A stretch of 64,000 bases of DNA from Saccharomycopsis fibuligera x Saccharomycopsis cf. fibuligera (lineage: Eukaryota; Ascomycota; Saccharomycetes; Ascoideales; Saccharomycopsidaceae). The stretch lies in assembly GCA_001936135.1 (NCBI GenBank), contig CP012810.1, positions 868,001 to 932,000 of the forward strand, written 5' to 3'. Each line of letters starts with the position of its first letter. Within the stretch, counting starts at the first letter, position 1. The notes beneath the pieces were generated by a model. It was not told the DNA's origin. It searched no databases and was given only the letters and a program-made list of their open reading frames with translations. Below are positions 41,364-51,100 of this stretch, piece by piece. Made by a program: the position numbers and the translations under genes.

Positions 41364-42258
41364 ATTTCTGCAATCTCAAATGATTATGGTATTATATGGC
41401 CTTGTGTGTATATATATATGCGTATGGCTATCAGCTTTGGCAGTATCAATATTAATATGAGGTGGCTTTTCTCTGTAAACGTGGGAAACCAGTCGGTCAA
41501 AATTAAAGTTTCAAACTCTTAGGGGAAGAAAAAACGACACAAAAAAAGCACAGAAAAAAGCAGAAAAACAAAATAAAAAATTAGAACAAAGAAAAGAAAG
41601 GAAAGGAATGCAGGTATCGATGGAAAAGAACGAATGAGGGTATTATTGCTATTATTATTATTGAAGATGAAAATGTAAGAGAGAATACGATGTGCTGTGT
41701 TGTTGTGTTTCGTGGTCTTGGTATTGTCCTGATTGGTGATGGAAGGTATGTGGGTCAAATTGATAAAGTTTGAAAATTGAGTTTATAGGGGTATTATGAT
41801 GATTGTTTTGTATCTAGTACCAGTAAGATGGCATTCAAGTGACAGTGAAGACGCGAAGAAGCGGCGGCGGATAATGGGTGGGCTCCAGAATAAAGGAAGA
41901 AGAAAGGGCCACTCCGCGCGACAAGAGATTAATCCAGGGTGGTAGTGGTGTTACTGGTGTTGGTGTTTATCTGTTCTGGCTTGGTGTGGATCAAAACCAC
42001 TTGTTAACAGCTGTTTTCATTTGATTTCGTTTCATTTTTTTGAGATTTGTTAGCAAAAACCCGCACTTCCGTTTCCGCCGATACGGGGTACGGATCATGT
42101 GATAAAGTTCAATTCCGGGATTAGTGACGCGCTCGTAACGCGTAAATATTGAATATTGAATATTGAATATTGAATATTTAGAATAAAGACAGGAGTAGTC
42201 ATTTGTTAGGGAAATAAACCGTCGAGAGGAGCAGCGCAATCCTTTACAAAAACCTACA
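41364..42258. other. Divergent promoter of the YPL150W-type kinase and AOS1
   Basis: No gene is seen. It holds AT-rich sequence, a (TTA)n-like part near 41640-41660 and the 7-bp tandem repeat GAATATT at 42151-42178. Confidence 0.6.
42151..42178. repeat. 7-bp tandem repeat GAATATT
   Basis: Four exact units about 80-110 bp upstream of the AOS1 ATG. Confidence 0.9.
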
Positions 42259-43341
42259 ATGGCCGAAAACAAGGACCTATCCAACGAAGAAATTGCGTTA
42301 TACGACAGACAAATCAGATTATGGGGGCTAGATGCGCAAAAACGGATCAAGACCGCCAACATTCTCTTAGTCAACTTGAGCGCAGTTGGTACTGAAATTG
42401 CCAAAGATCTTGTCCTTGGAGGCATTGGATCATTATCAATAATTGATGACCATGACATTACGGAAAGAGATTTAAATGCTCAATTTTACATTTCCCCGGA
42501 AAATTTGGGGGAGAAGAGGGTTCACAGTGCCAAGGAGAACATTCAGGATCTCAATCCAAGAGTCAAACTTCAAGTTTATGCTGATTCTGTTACTGAGAAA
42601 GATGAGCAGTGGTTTTCCCAATTCAGCTTGATAATCACTACAGAACTTTCCAAAAGCGAAAACTTGCGGATTAATGATATTACCAGAAAGCTCAAGATTC
42701 CATTCTATGCCACGGGATTGAATGGGTTATTCAGTTACATATTTGTTGATTTGATTGATCATAGTGCCACATACAAGAAAAGCAAGTCAAACGTCTCAAC
42801 CAAATTAGGCAAATTGTATAGCTTTTGCGAAGTTGTTAATGTTACGGTGACTGTAGAAAACGATAAATCATTTGAAAATATTACTACTAGAGACACGTTT
42901 AAGAGTTTTAGAGACTTTTTGCAATCTTTGGATACGAAGACGGATAGCATTTTGGAAACTTATACAACCAGGAGAAAGTTGAAACGTATCTCGCCAATTT
43001 TGCCATTAACTTTGGCCGCATTTGACTATACTTACAATTCTAAACAACATCAAGAACCACAAGAACAAATAAGCACCGAAGATCTCGAGAAGAATCTTGA
43101 AGCTAGGGCCAAACTCATTAGTGAGAATCTTTCAATTCCCGTAACTTGTCTCGAAGGCAAAGGTAATATCGTTAAAGTATTTGCCAGTCAATTAAATAAC
43201 GAATTTGCACCAGTGTCAGCCATTGTTGGCGGCGCTTTAGCTCAGGATGTTATTAATACGTTAGGAAAGAAAGGTAGACCGATTAATAATTTTGTGATAT
43301 TGGACGGGATGACTGGTGATATGCCGATTTTCACCATATGA
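42259..43341 (+). CDS. AOS1: SUMO-activating enzyme (E1) subunit Aos1
   Basis: 360 residues. Aos1 pairs with Uba2 to adenylate and activate SUMO (Smt3). The N-terminal half is the ThiF-type fold of the inactive adenylation half: LSNEEIALYDRQIRLWGLDAQKRI, LLVNLSAVGTEIAKDLVLGG, SLSIIDDHDITERDLNAQF and NPRVKLQVY. The C-terminal part ends in PVSAIVGGALAQDVINTLGK and NNFVILDGMTGDMPIF, characteristic of Aos1 proteins. As expected for this subunit there is no catalytic Cys domain. Length is normal (S. cerevisiae 347). A Gln/Glu-rich insertion lies near 272-285. The gene contains few or no in-frame CTG codons. It converges with RPL33. Confidence 0.95.
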   Translation: MAENKDLSNEEIALYDRQIRLWGLDAQKRIKTANILLVNLSAVGTEIAKDLVLGGIGSLSIIDDHDITERDLNAQFYISPENLGEKRVHSAKENIQDLNPRVKLQVYADSVTEKDEQWFSQFSLIITTELSKSENLRINDITRKLKIPFYATGLNGLFSYIFVDLIDHSATYKKSKSNVSTKLGKLYSFCEVVNVTVTVENDKSFENITTRDTFKSFRDFLQSLDTKTDSILETYTTRRKLKRISPILPLTLAAFDYTYNSKQHQEPQEQISTEDLEKNLEARAKLISENLSIPVTCLEGKGNIVKVFASQLNNEFAPVSAIVGGALAQDVINTLGKKGRPINNFVILDGMTGDMPIFTI

Positions 43342-43903
43342 TGAGGATATGTTAGGGGTGTTGGTTGGTTTAGTGGTAATGTAAAATATGTTGCAGAATT
43401 TGAATTAGCTCTTGATGGATTGTAATAATATGATTTCGTTTTATCATGTTGATAGTGTCTTACAACATGAAACAGTTGGATGTAAGGGTGTAAAGGGTAA
43501 TACACAACATGTAGAAGTTAAATAAAATAAAAAAAGATAAAAAAATTAAAATAAAAATACTTTCAAAGCGTGAAGCTTTGTCTTTCTAGATAGAGTGGCA
43601 TTTTAATATTGCTTTACAACGTGTAGGAATTGAAAAGTCTATAGTGTAATACTAACAAGACGCAATAAAAGATTCAAACCAAAGCAGTCAATTAAAATCT
43701 CACAGATTGCGAACCATAAGTCTCAAACAATTTGCAAGTTTAGGCTACAACACACAAAAGCTAAAAAAAAAGATGATGAATTACTAAAAACCTAAGTTTT
43801 CATGAACCATTAAAATTACAACAGATTTAATTTATATATAAATAGAACACGCATAACCAATTATTTTTTCAACTAGCAGTAACAGTAGCAGCTAAAAAAA
43901 AAC
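43342..43903. other. Convergent 3' flanks of AOS1 and RPL33
   Basis: AT-rich 562 bp with A-runs. No gene is seen. Confidence 0.6.
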
Positions 43904-44945
43904 TTAGATGTTTGATGGGTAAAGGAAGATTCTAACAGAAGCACCGAAAGTCTTTGGTGGCAAGTTTTTCTTGAAGTTGGCACGGACAGCACCAGAGTTA
44001 CCGTGAGTTCTGGTAACTTTACCCCAAATGACTCTGATCTTGGAACCTCTGATTTCCTTGGAGGCTCTGTAAATGTATGCAATTCTTTTACCTAAGTAAA
44101 ATTTGGCATCTTCTGGACCTTCAACACCTTCGATCTTGATCAAAGAAACGTTAGGGTTGTTGACTCTCTTGCTTCTTTGGTAAGAAAGATGTTTACCTTT
44201 AACGTATACTATAAGATTGTTAGTAAATTGTTCTGTGTGCCAAAGCGATTTGTTATTGTGGAAACAGAGAGACATTCAAAAGTATTTGCATTTAGTGATG
44301 GTTTTGGATTATGAGCAAAGCTAGTGTTTTGTTCAAAGCGGAGTCATGCTATTGATATCTACAATATTGGTATTATTCAAATTTGAAAAAGACACTGACT
44401 TGTACAATATGACTACCATGTTGGTGAATCTTCCGGTATATTTCAACAAAGATCGGCCATTTTAATGTAAAACTTCCATTCCTTTATGAGCTTGTTTTTC
44501 TGTTTTGATATCTTTGCCGTCTCGCGTCTCAAGGTAATAGTTGAAATTTTGCCAATGGTGATAATAATAATAATAATAGTAATAATGAAAAATAAACATG
44601 ATATTGAGTTCCGATTGTATTGAAATATCATGAAAGATATTATCACAATTTTCAAGCGCATAAATTTCAGCGCTTCTTATACTCCATTTCTCTGCAAATA
44701 AATTCCGCATTCACAATTACACACATGTTGGTACCATGATTATGCTCTTTCGTTGACTATTTTTCAAAATTTCAATATCATATCTTCACTTAAAGTAGTG
44801 GTTTCCGAATTTTTCTTTTTTTTTCTTTTTTTTTTTCACATTGTTGATTGTCATTGCTCGGTTTATCTGCTTGTCTTTTCTCTCTATTTCCACTGTTTGA
44901 CAGTATCGAATATCGTTCTCACATACATCTTGTTTGTTCAGCCAT
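43904..44945 (-). CDS. RPL33: 60S ribosomal protein L33 (eL33), spliced
   Basis: Large-subunit protein of the L35Ae family. Exon 1 is 44945-44927 (19 nt: MAEQTR plus one base). The intron is 44926-44209 (718 nt) with donor GTATGT, a branch TTACTAAC near 44220-44227 and acceptor TAG. Exon 2 is 44208-43904. The joined 107-residue protein reads [20 protein letters not shown] and then [60 protein letters not shown] and ends [14 protein letters not shown], the same length as S. cerevisiae Rpl33 and nearly identical. I found exon 1 by looking for GTATGT preceded by a short ATG frame in the right phase. No intronic snoRNA boxes were seen. Two Cbf1-like sites stand upstream. Confidence 0.96.
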
Positions 44946-45879
44946 TTTGAGTTGGGTTGTATATTTGGATATAGTCCTAGGTGGTATCTGGGGTCAGTTC
45001 AGGTGGTCCAACTATGTGGTCAGAAATTGTAGTTTATTGAATAAAATTTTGAGAATACTAGCCCAGAGACTGAGAGACCGAGACTGGTGCTGGTGCTGGG
45101 TTTGGTTGGCGGGAGTATCAATTTTTTTTCCAGTATGTCACATGATTATCTCACTCTTTTACTTTTTTTTTGTTTTTTTTGGAAATCGGTGCTTGAGCGG
45201 CGCTTTGTGCAGTCACACGCCGAATTCTCAGGGCTACTTTTCTATCATGTGACTATGAAGAGGGCTACGGTGTGCATGGATCATGGCTCGCTGACCGGTG
45301 TCGTCATTGCTGTAGGTCCAGTTATCAGTTATAGCAGCGCTGGCGCTAATGCTGGTTTTAGACCAGACCAGATCAGATCAGATAAATTACCATTGCCAGC
45401 GCTAAACACCGCGACGGCCATTATGGTATGCCGGTCAATGGCTTGATGGCAGAACAAAAAGAAATAGCATTTGCCTTGTGGTAGCGCAAATGAAAAATGA
45501 AGAGTCTCCATTTCTATCCTCACTGCTTGAGTGAGAGCTACACTTTCGTAGACTATGCATACGCAGCACAAGATGTTATACCTCAGATAAGCGCCAAACT
45601 AGTTCTTAAGTCTCAGCCTGTCAAACATTTTTACGTATATCGAAATAAGAAGCTAGAAATATAGAATAAAAAGTATAAGGAGAGAAAAACGGAAATTAAA
45701 CCAAAAAATAAATAAATAAACTAAAAAAAAAAAAAAAAAGAAAAAAAAAAAGATTCATCGAGCTTTGTGCCATCATATATGTCGTTGAAAAAATTATCTT
45801 GTAAAATACAAGGAAAACAGAAAATTAACAAAATATGAAAAGTAGTAACGTTATAACTAAGATCGATTTCTACAGCCGA
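44946..45879. other. RPL33 promoter and 3' flank of OSH4
   Basis: No gene is seen. The part next to RPL33 holds two facing CATGTGA/TCACATG sites. The distal part is A-rich (45720-45752), next to the OSH4 stop. Confidence 0.6.
45137..45253. promoter_or_regulatory. Inverted pair of Cbf1-like sites upstream of RPL33
   Basis: GTCACATGAT at 45137-45146 and its exact reverse complement ATCATGTGAC at 45244-45253 lie about 190 and 300 bp upstream of the RPL33 ATG. Cbf1 (core RTCACRTG) acts at ribosomal-protein promoters together with Tbf1 in CTG-clade yeasts. I saw no clear CCCTAA Tbf1 motif here. Confidence 0.5.
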
Positions 45880-47160
45880 TCACACTATTGCAATTTCTTT
45901 TTCTTGTTCAAAAGCGGCTGGATCAAATCTCCAATGTTCAGCAGTTTTAGCATGTTTAGCATCACGCTCAAAAGTACCACTAGGAACATTCAATTTTGAT
46001 AATCCGCTCAATTGACACAAGTTGACGAATGGCTGGTCTGCTTGTTTACCCAATTCGGGAATAGCGCTGGAATCCACTTTTTTAAACCATCTAGTTTGCC
46101 ACTCTTTACCGGAACTCTTTTCTTCCTTTCTCTTTTCTCTTTGAGTGTTTTCTAATTTTGATTTAGCTTCACTGATTTTGTCAAATGATCCTTCTTTGAT
46201 AGCACTGGCGACATCTTTCCAGGCTTTTCTACTTTCCAAATCATTTTGCTTTTCAATTGGCTTAACTTTCAAATGTTCGGGAGTAGATGATTGCGCATCG
46301 TAGAATGCCTCGGCTTTTTTAGAATCAGAACCATTGTAAATAACTGAACTACCGGACCATTGGCCACTAATTGTGCGCAATGGGGTAGCTTTCTTCTCAA
46401 GCGCTTTTTTATCTTTGTAAATTTTGGCTTTGAAAGAATTTTTCTTACCGCTGACCCATCCTTTACCGGTGTATTCAATTACAGTGATGAAGCCGTTAGA
46501 TGATTGAATGTATGATTTGCCATCTAGTTCCACGTATGGGGAAGCCATTAATAATCCCTCAATGTGCAATCCTGGCAAAGTGATCAAGTAACTTTCATTC
46601 AAGTTTCTAAATTCCAATAACGCGTGACCATACTGTTTAACATTCAAAGTCAACGAAGTAGCATAGATTTGTGATTTAATTTCATTGTATCCGGATAAAT
46701 ATGTATTGTTTTTCTCATTGAAGATTGAGTATGCGGTAACTGGAGGATGATGGCTAACTTGTTCAGATAGTAATACCGTTTCGCCAATATTTTTACTGGC
46801 ACTCAGGTCATCCCATTCGCCAACAAAAACCTCGCCCAAAAATGGATTCAACGGTTTTTTTTCTGACCCCAAGCTTTCATTTCTAGAAGCGTATTGCGAT
46901 CTCAACGTGGAAAGAAACCATTTGGTGACGGCAACTTGTCTTTGAATAAGCACATCTTCACTATTGGTGTCCTTTGTGCCAATAAAATTTGGTGCCACAA
47001 GCAAATCAGGATGCTCACTCCAGAATTGAGAGTATTCTACTAACGAAACCGGAGACAAGATGAATGGCGGGGCCGTCAAAGTGTACAAATCGCCATTGAA
47101 TGATGCAATTGACTTGAGGAAATCCTTCCATGAAGTGGTGGAGGAAGCAGCTGACGCCAT
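45880..47160 (-). CDS. OSH4: Oxysterol-binding protein Osh4/Kes1
   Basis: 426 residues. A short-form Osh protein that exchanges sterol for phosphatidylinositol 4-phosphate between membranes and restrains Sec14-dependent Golgi transport. It starts with the amphipathic lid TSWKDFLKSIASFNGDLYTL and then APPFILSPVSLVEYSQFW. The PI4P-binding family signature SEQVSHHPPVTAYSIFN is at about residues 131-147. Also present are VTKWFLSTLRSQYASRNESL, GSEKKPLNPFLGEVFVGEWD, GKKNSFKAKIYKDK, SGQWSGSSVIY and ESRKAWKDVASAIKEG. There is no PH domain or ankyrin repeats, as in Osh4. The S. cerevisiae protein has 434 residues. The ATG at 47160-47158 fits the family start. Confidence 0.96.
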   Translation of the reverse strand: MASAASSTTSWKDFLKSIASFNGDLYTLTAPPFILSPVSLVEYSQFWSEHPDLLVAPNFIGTKDTNSEDVLIQRQVAVTKWFLSTLRSQYASRNESLGSEKKPLNPFLGEVFVGEWDDLSASKNIGETVLLSEQVSHHPPVTAYSIFNEKNNTYLSGYNEIKSQIYATSLTLNVKQYGHALLEFRNLNESYLITLPGLHIEGLLMASPYVELDGKSYIQSSNGFITVIEYTGKGWVSGKKNSFKAKIYKDKKALEKKATPLRTISGQWSGSSVIYNGSDSKKAEAFYDAQSSTPEHLKVKPIEKQNDLESRKAWKDVASAIKEGSFDKISEAKSKLENTQREKRKEEKSSGKEWQTRWFKKVDSSAIPELGKQADQPFVNLCQLSGLSKLNVPSGTFERDAKHAKTAEHWRFDPAAFEQEKEIAIV

Positions 47161-48122
47161 CGTGAGAAACTATAAGCTATAAGGGCAATTGAGGGAGTAA
47201 ATCAAATGAATGCTGGGCAATGTGCTAAGCAACAAACTATCTGATTGGCTTATGCTAACGAAGTGGTAGTGCTGTAAATACAACAGTTGGTGATTCATTG
47301 ACTGGCTGATAGCAAAGGCAAGCTGATTGCAAAGGCAAGCTTGGGTAGCCACCGGTTTCCCTCGCTCGTTCTCGCTGCGCAGAGGTTTGTTTAGTCCAAC
47401 AGTGTACGACTGGCTGCCAATCACATGTCGGCGGCGCTGCCCTGCGATCGACCGACTACACTATTAAGCGCTTACAGAGCAGCTGGCAAAGCCTCTGCTT
47501 AGCACTGCTGCAATGTATATAATAGAATCAATCGCAGTAGTTGTTTTCGCGGATGGTTCAGCATTAAGCATAAGGATATTCTGCTCTGTTCTGTTCCAGG
47601 GTGCGTTGTATAATTGAATTGTTCTGGGGTTTCATTGGTCGGCGCAACTTCATATACTGATAAGACTTCAAAATCACTGGCGTTGAAATCTTGATGCGGT
47701 TTGTATTATTGAGTCTTGCGAGAAGCTATTGAGCTGGCCCATTGTAATCCAGCATAATGTCTCCCCACAAAGCATTCCAACCAATCTCATTTGAGCTAAT
47801 ACTGTTTCACTAAAGCTTCTGTCGAATGGGTATATCGCTTGCAGAAGATAGCACAGTTGATCCTGTATACTTTGGTGTAGCAGCGCCGTTATGTCATCGG
47901 TGGTGCTAAGACAGACAGGGTCACCCCTCATCAACACCGAAAACAAAAAATATAAAAAAATAAAAAATAAAACATATTGTTATTATAAACAAAAGAGATG
48001 ATAATCTATTTGACAGGTCCACACGCAGCAGAACATCTAAAACCATAAAAAATTGATACAACTCTGCTAATTTACTGTCAATTGAGAACATCCTGTGAAA
48101 TTAAAGAAATGATACATTAATA
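47161..48122. other. Divergent promoter of OSH4 and TBF1
   Basis: The part near OSH4 carries a direct repeat GCAAAGGCAAGCT (47312-47324 and 47329-47341). The middle, about 47520-47940, has balanced base composition and an 85-codon frame listed separately. The last 180 bp before TBF1 are AT-rich. Confidence 0.5.
47674..47931 (-). CDS. Open reading frame of 85 codons, unknown
   Basis: The frame begins MRGDPVCLSTTDDITALLHQ and continues with leucine-rich, helix-prone sequence such as DQLCYLLQAIYPF and VLAQMRLVGMLCGETL. It is not low-complexity, which is unusual for the spacers here. No family is recognised, and it lies within a 960-bp divergent promoter. It could be a small real gene or chance. 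Confidence 0.22.
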   Translation of the reverse strand: MRGDPVCLSTTDDITALLHQSIQDQLCYLLQAIYPFDRSFSETVLAQMRLVGMLCGETLCWITMGQLNSFSQDSIIQTASRFQRQ

Positions 48123-51100
48123 ATGTCATATCACCGAGACAGTAATAGCAATAAAAATGAGACAATCGATAACGACAACGATAACGACAACCAACGCGAT
48201 AATTTAATACCAGTACAGCAACATGGCCATGACCAAGGTCAACATACTCTCGAAGAGTTGCATGCTGATGATGATAAATTGCTAACGTTTTTCTTGCAGC
48301 AACACTCGAATGAGCAGGATCAGCAGCTGCAGGAGCAGCAGGAGCAGCATTTGCAAAATCAAGACATAGATCATCACGAGTCCAATCACAATAATGGTGA
48401 TGATAAAGGTAACAATATTGCTACTCACTCAGTCAGCCATAACAATACAAGCAGTAATGAGGGTGATGATAATAATAGCAATGACGAAGCAGAAGCAAAT
48501 AAGATCTTACAGCAAACTATTCAAAATATTGAGCAGTCTATTGTAAATAGCTTTCAGGAAGAATTGCAACAAGAGGAGAATGGTAATAACAATAATAACA
48601 GAAACAGTAATAGTAATAATGATGGTAATCCTTTGCATGAAGCGGGGATAGAACAGACGCGACAGCAGGAAGAACTTCAGCGTGAGCATCTGCAAATTGA
48701 AGAAGCAAAAGATGGATTATTGCAGCAGCAGCAGCAGCCGCAGGACTTCCAACAAGAGTCTCAGCAAGAGTCTCAGCAAGAGCATAATATAAGGATATTA
48801 GAAGTGCTGCCGTCGCAGCAACAACAACAGGATAAGCAACATCAGAGCGAAGAACAAAAATTTGAACAACAACTTGAACGAATCGAAGAACAGCAGAGGA
48901 CGGACGAAATCAAACAGAATGGAGAACAACAGAGGCAGCAGCAGCAACTAGATGAGAAAGTTGAAATTGAAGCCAAAGCTGAAACTGAAGTGCGACCTGA
49001 GTCAAAAGTTTCTGCTGAACCGGATGCTGCTAAACCAGATGCTGCTAAACCAGATGCTGCTAAACCAGATGCTGCTAAACCAGATGCTGCTAAACCAGAT
49101 GCTGCTAAACCAGATGCTGCTAAACCAGATGCTGCTAAACCAGATGCTGCTAAACCAGATACTACAGAACATTTTGCAACCGCTGCTGCCAACGATAATC
49201 ACGATCATGATGCAATCAGTAGCAAATTGAATGATAGCGTCTTTGAAGCCATCAACCAAATTAGCGGTGAAATACTAAGACAGAAAGAAAATGGTAATGG
49301 TGATGATGATCAACATGCTACCGAAATAACGGAAATAACTAAAACTCATACCGTTGAAGAAGAGGAGGAGAAAGGGTCACTGCAACAGCAGCAGCAGCAA
49401 CAGCAGCAGCAGCAACCGCAAACTGAAGAATCTAATTTATCAAAACAATTAGTGGCAGATACGCAACAAACGGCAGCGACAAGCGATGAAACTCAGTCAG
49501 TGATAGCATATGAAACAAGTAAAGATAACGCTGAACAACAAAAAATAAGTAACGCGAATGTTGATGCTAATATTAATGAAGCAGCGGCAGAACCAACGAT
49601 AGCAGCAACAAATGCGGAAGATCAACAGGATGGTGATGAAAATCAAGCAGAAAGAGCAAAAGATCCAACAGAAGAATCCGATACTGCCTTTACCGAAGAA
49701 GTGTTACAGGAATCTATTAGAGAAATGGTGAAAAGTTACGGTGCTGTTGAGCCAGCTGACCGAGCCGAACCAGCTGACCGAGCTGACCAAGAAAATACCG
49801 ATCTGAGAAGTAATGATCAAAAAGTTGCTGATCATCAAAACATTATTGATGAAGTTTTTACTGAGAAGAATAACAATCATGAAGGCACTACAATTATCAC
49901 CACGCAAGAACGTACTGTGCAGGAGAAAAACAACAATCACGAAGAAAAAGACCAGGATAGTGTTGTTAGCATTACTGAAAATGAAAATGAAAATGAAAAC
50001 CAGAAGATCCAAACGATTCAAGAAGTCAAAGCTAAAAGCGAACTACAGCCTGAAAACGGCAAAGCTAAAGACCATGACAAAGTGATTGCGGATAATGATG
50101 AAGTTATTGGCATTAACATTGATGAAAATGATAAAGATACTAGGCAAAATAACCAGCAAACTACGACAATAGCAGAAAAAGGAGCTTCCGGAAAAGTAGT
50201 TGATGTTGATACTGTTAATACAGCGGATAATGAAGCCACTACAAAAGCAAAACCTAATGATAGTGACGATGTGATTGTGGTCGATAGTGATGATGAGCAG
50301 GTTAAAGATACAAGTAAAGAAGGTGCAATCGTTATTGATGATGACGAAATTGGTGACAAATCTGGTCAAAAAATCGCTGACGGTAAAGTTTATATTGTTG
50401 ATGATGATAAATCTGGCGAGGAGGAAGTCGGAAAAGTAAGTACTGACAGTAATAAGAATTTTCAAATAAAGAAAGAAGTTACCGATTCTGACAAAGAAAT
50501 GATTGATGTGGAGGAAGCTCCTGAAAAAACTGTTGATGGCCCTACACTGGGCAAGGAAGATCGCACTGGTTTAAAAAGAGCCTCAGAAAGGGAGGATGTG
50601 GAAAGACCACAACAAGCGGAAAAACAGCAAGAAGAAGAAAATGAAAATGAAGTAGCAAGAAACGGGGAACAATTCACTCTGAGATCGTCTGATTTATCAG
50701 TGCTTGAAAAATTAAAGCTGATTTCCTCGTTACCATACGTATCAGCAAACCAGGCTCAACTAGCTGCCTTACCATTGATTATCAATGCTCCTGATTATCT
50801 ACCCCTTGAAACTCAATTAAGTATCAACTCTGTACCAATTTTGGATAATTTGGCCACTCAATTATTGAGAATATTTGTCACCTCTTCATATGAAAAAATC
50901 TTATCACTTACTCAAGTCCAAGAACTCCTGGAAGAAGATGAAAATAACGAAGAACTTGCAGAACTTGCAGCAAATGCTGAATCTTTCCAAGCGCTAATCA
51001 GATTATTCTCCATTGCCAAAAGTGTATACACGCGAAATGAAAAAGATTTTATAAGTGTTGAGGATGTGGCCCCCGGAATTTGGCAACCTGGTGAACCTGC

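Noticed and set aside
44681-44710. Alternative first exon for RPL33 (ATGCGG... with donor GTATAAG)
   Set aside because: It is in phase but gives a non-conserved N-terminus. The exon at 44945-44927 gives MAEQTRLYVKG with a consensus GTATGT donor.
48842-49259. Long antisense frames across the TBF1 tandem array
   Set aside because: They are reverse-strand readings of the 15-bp repeat, which keeps every frame open.
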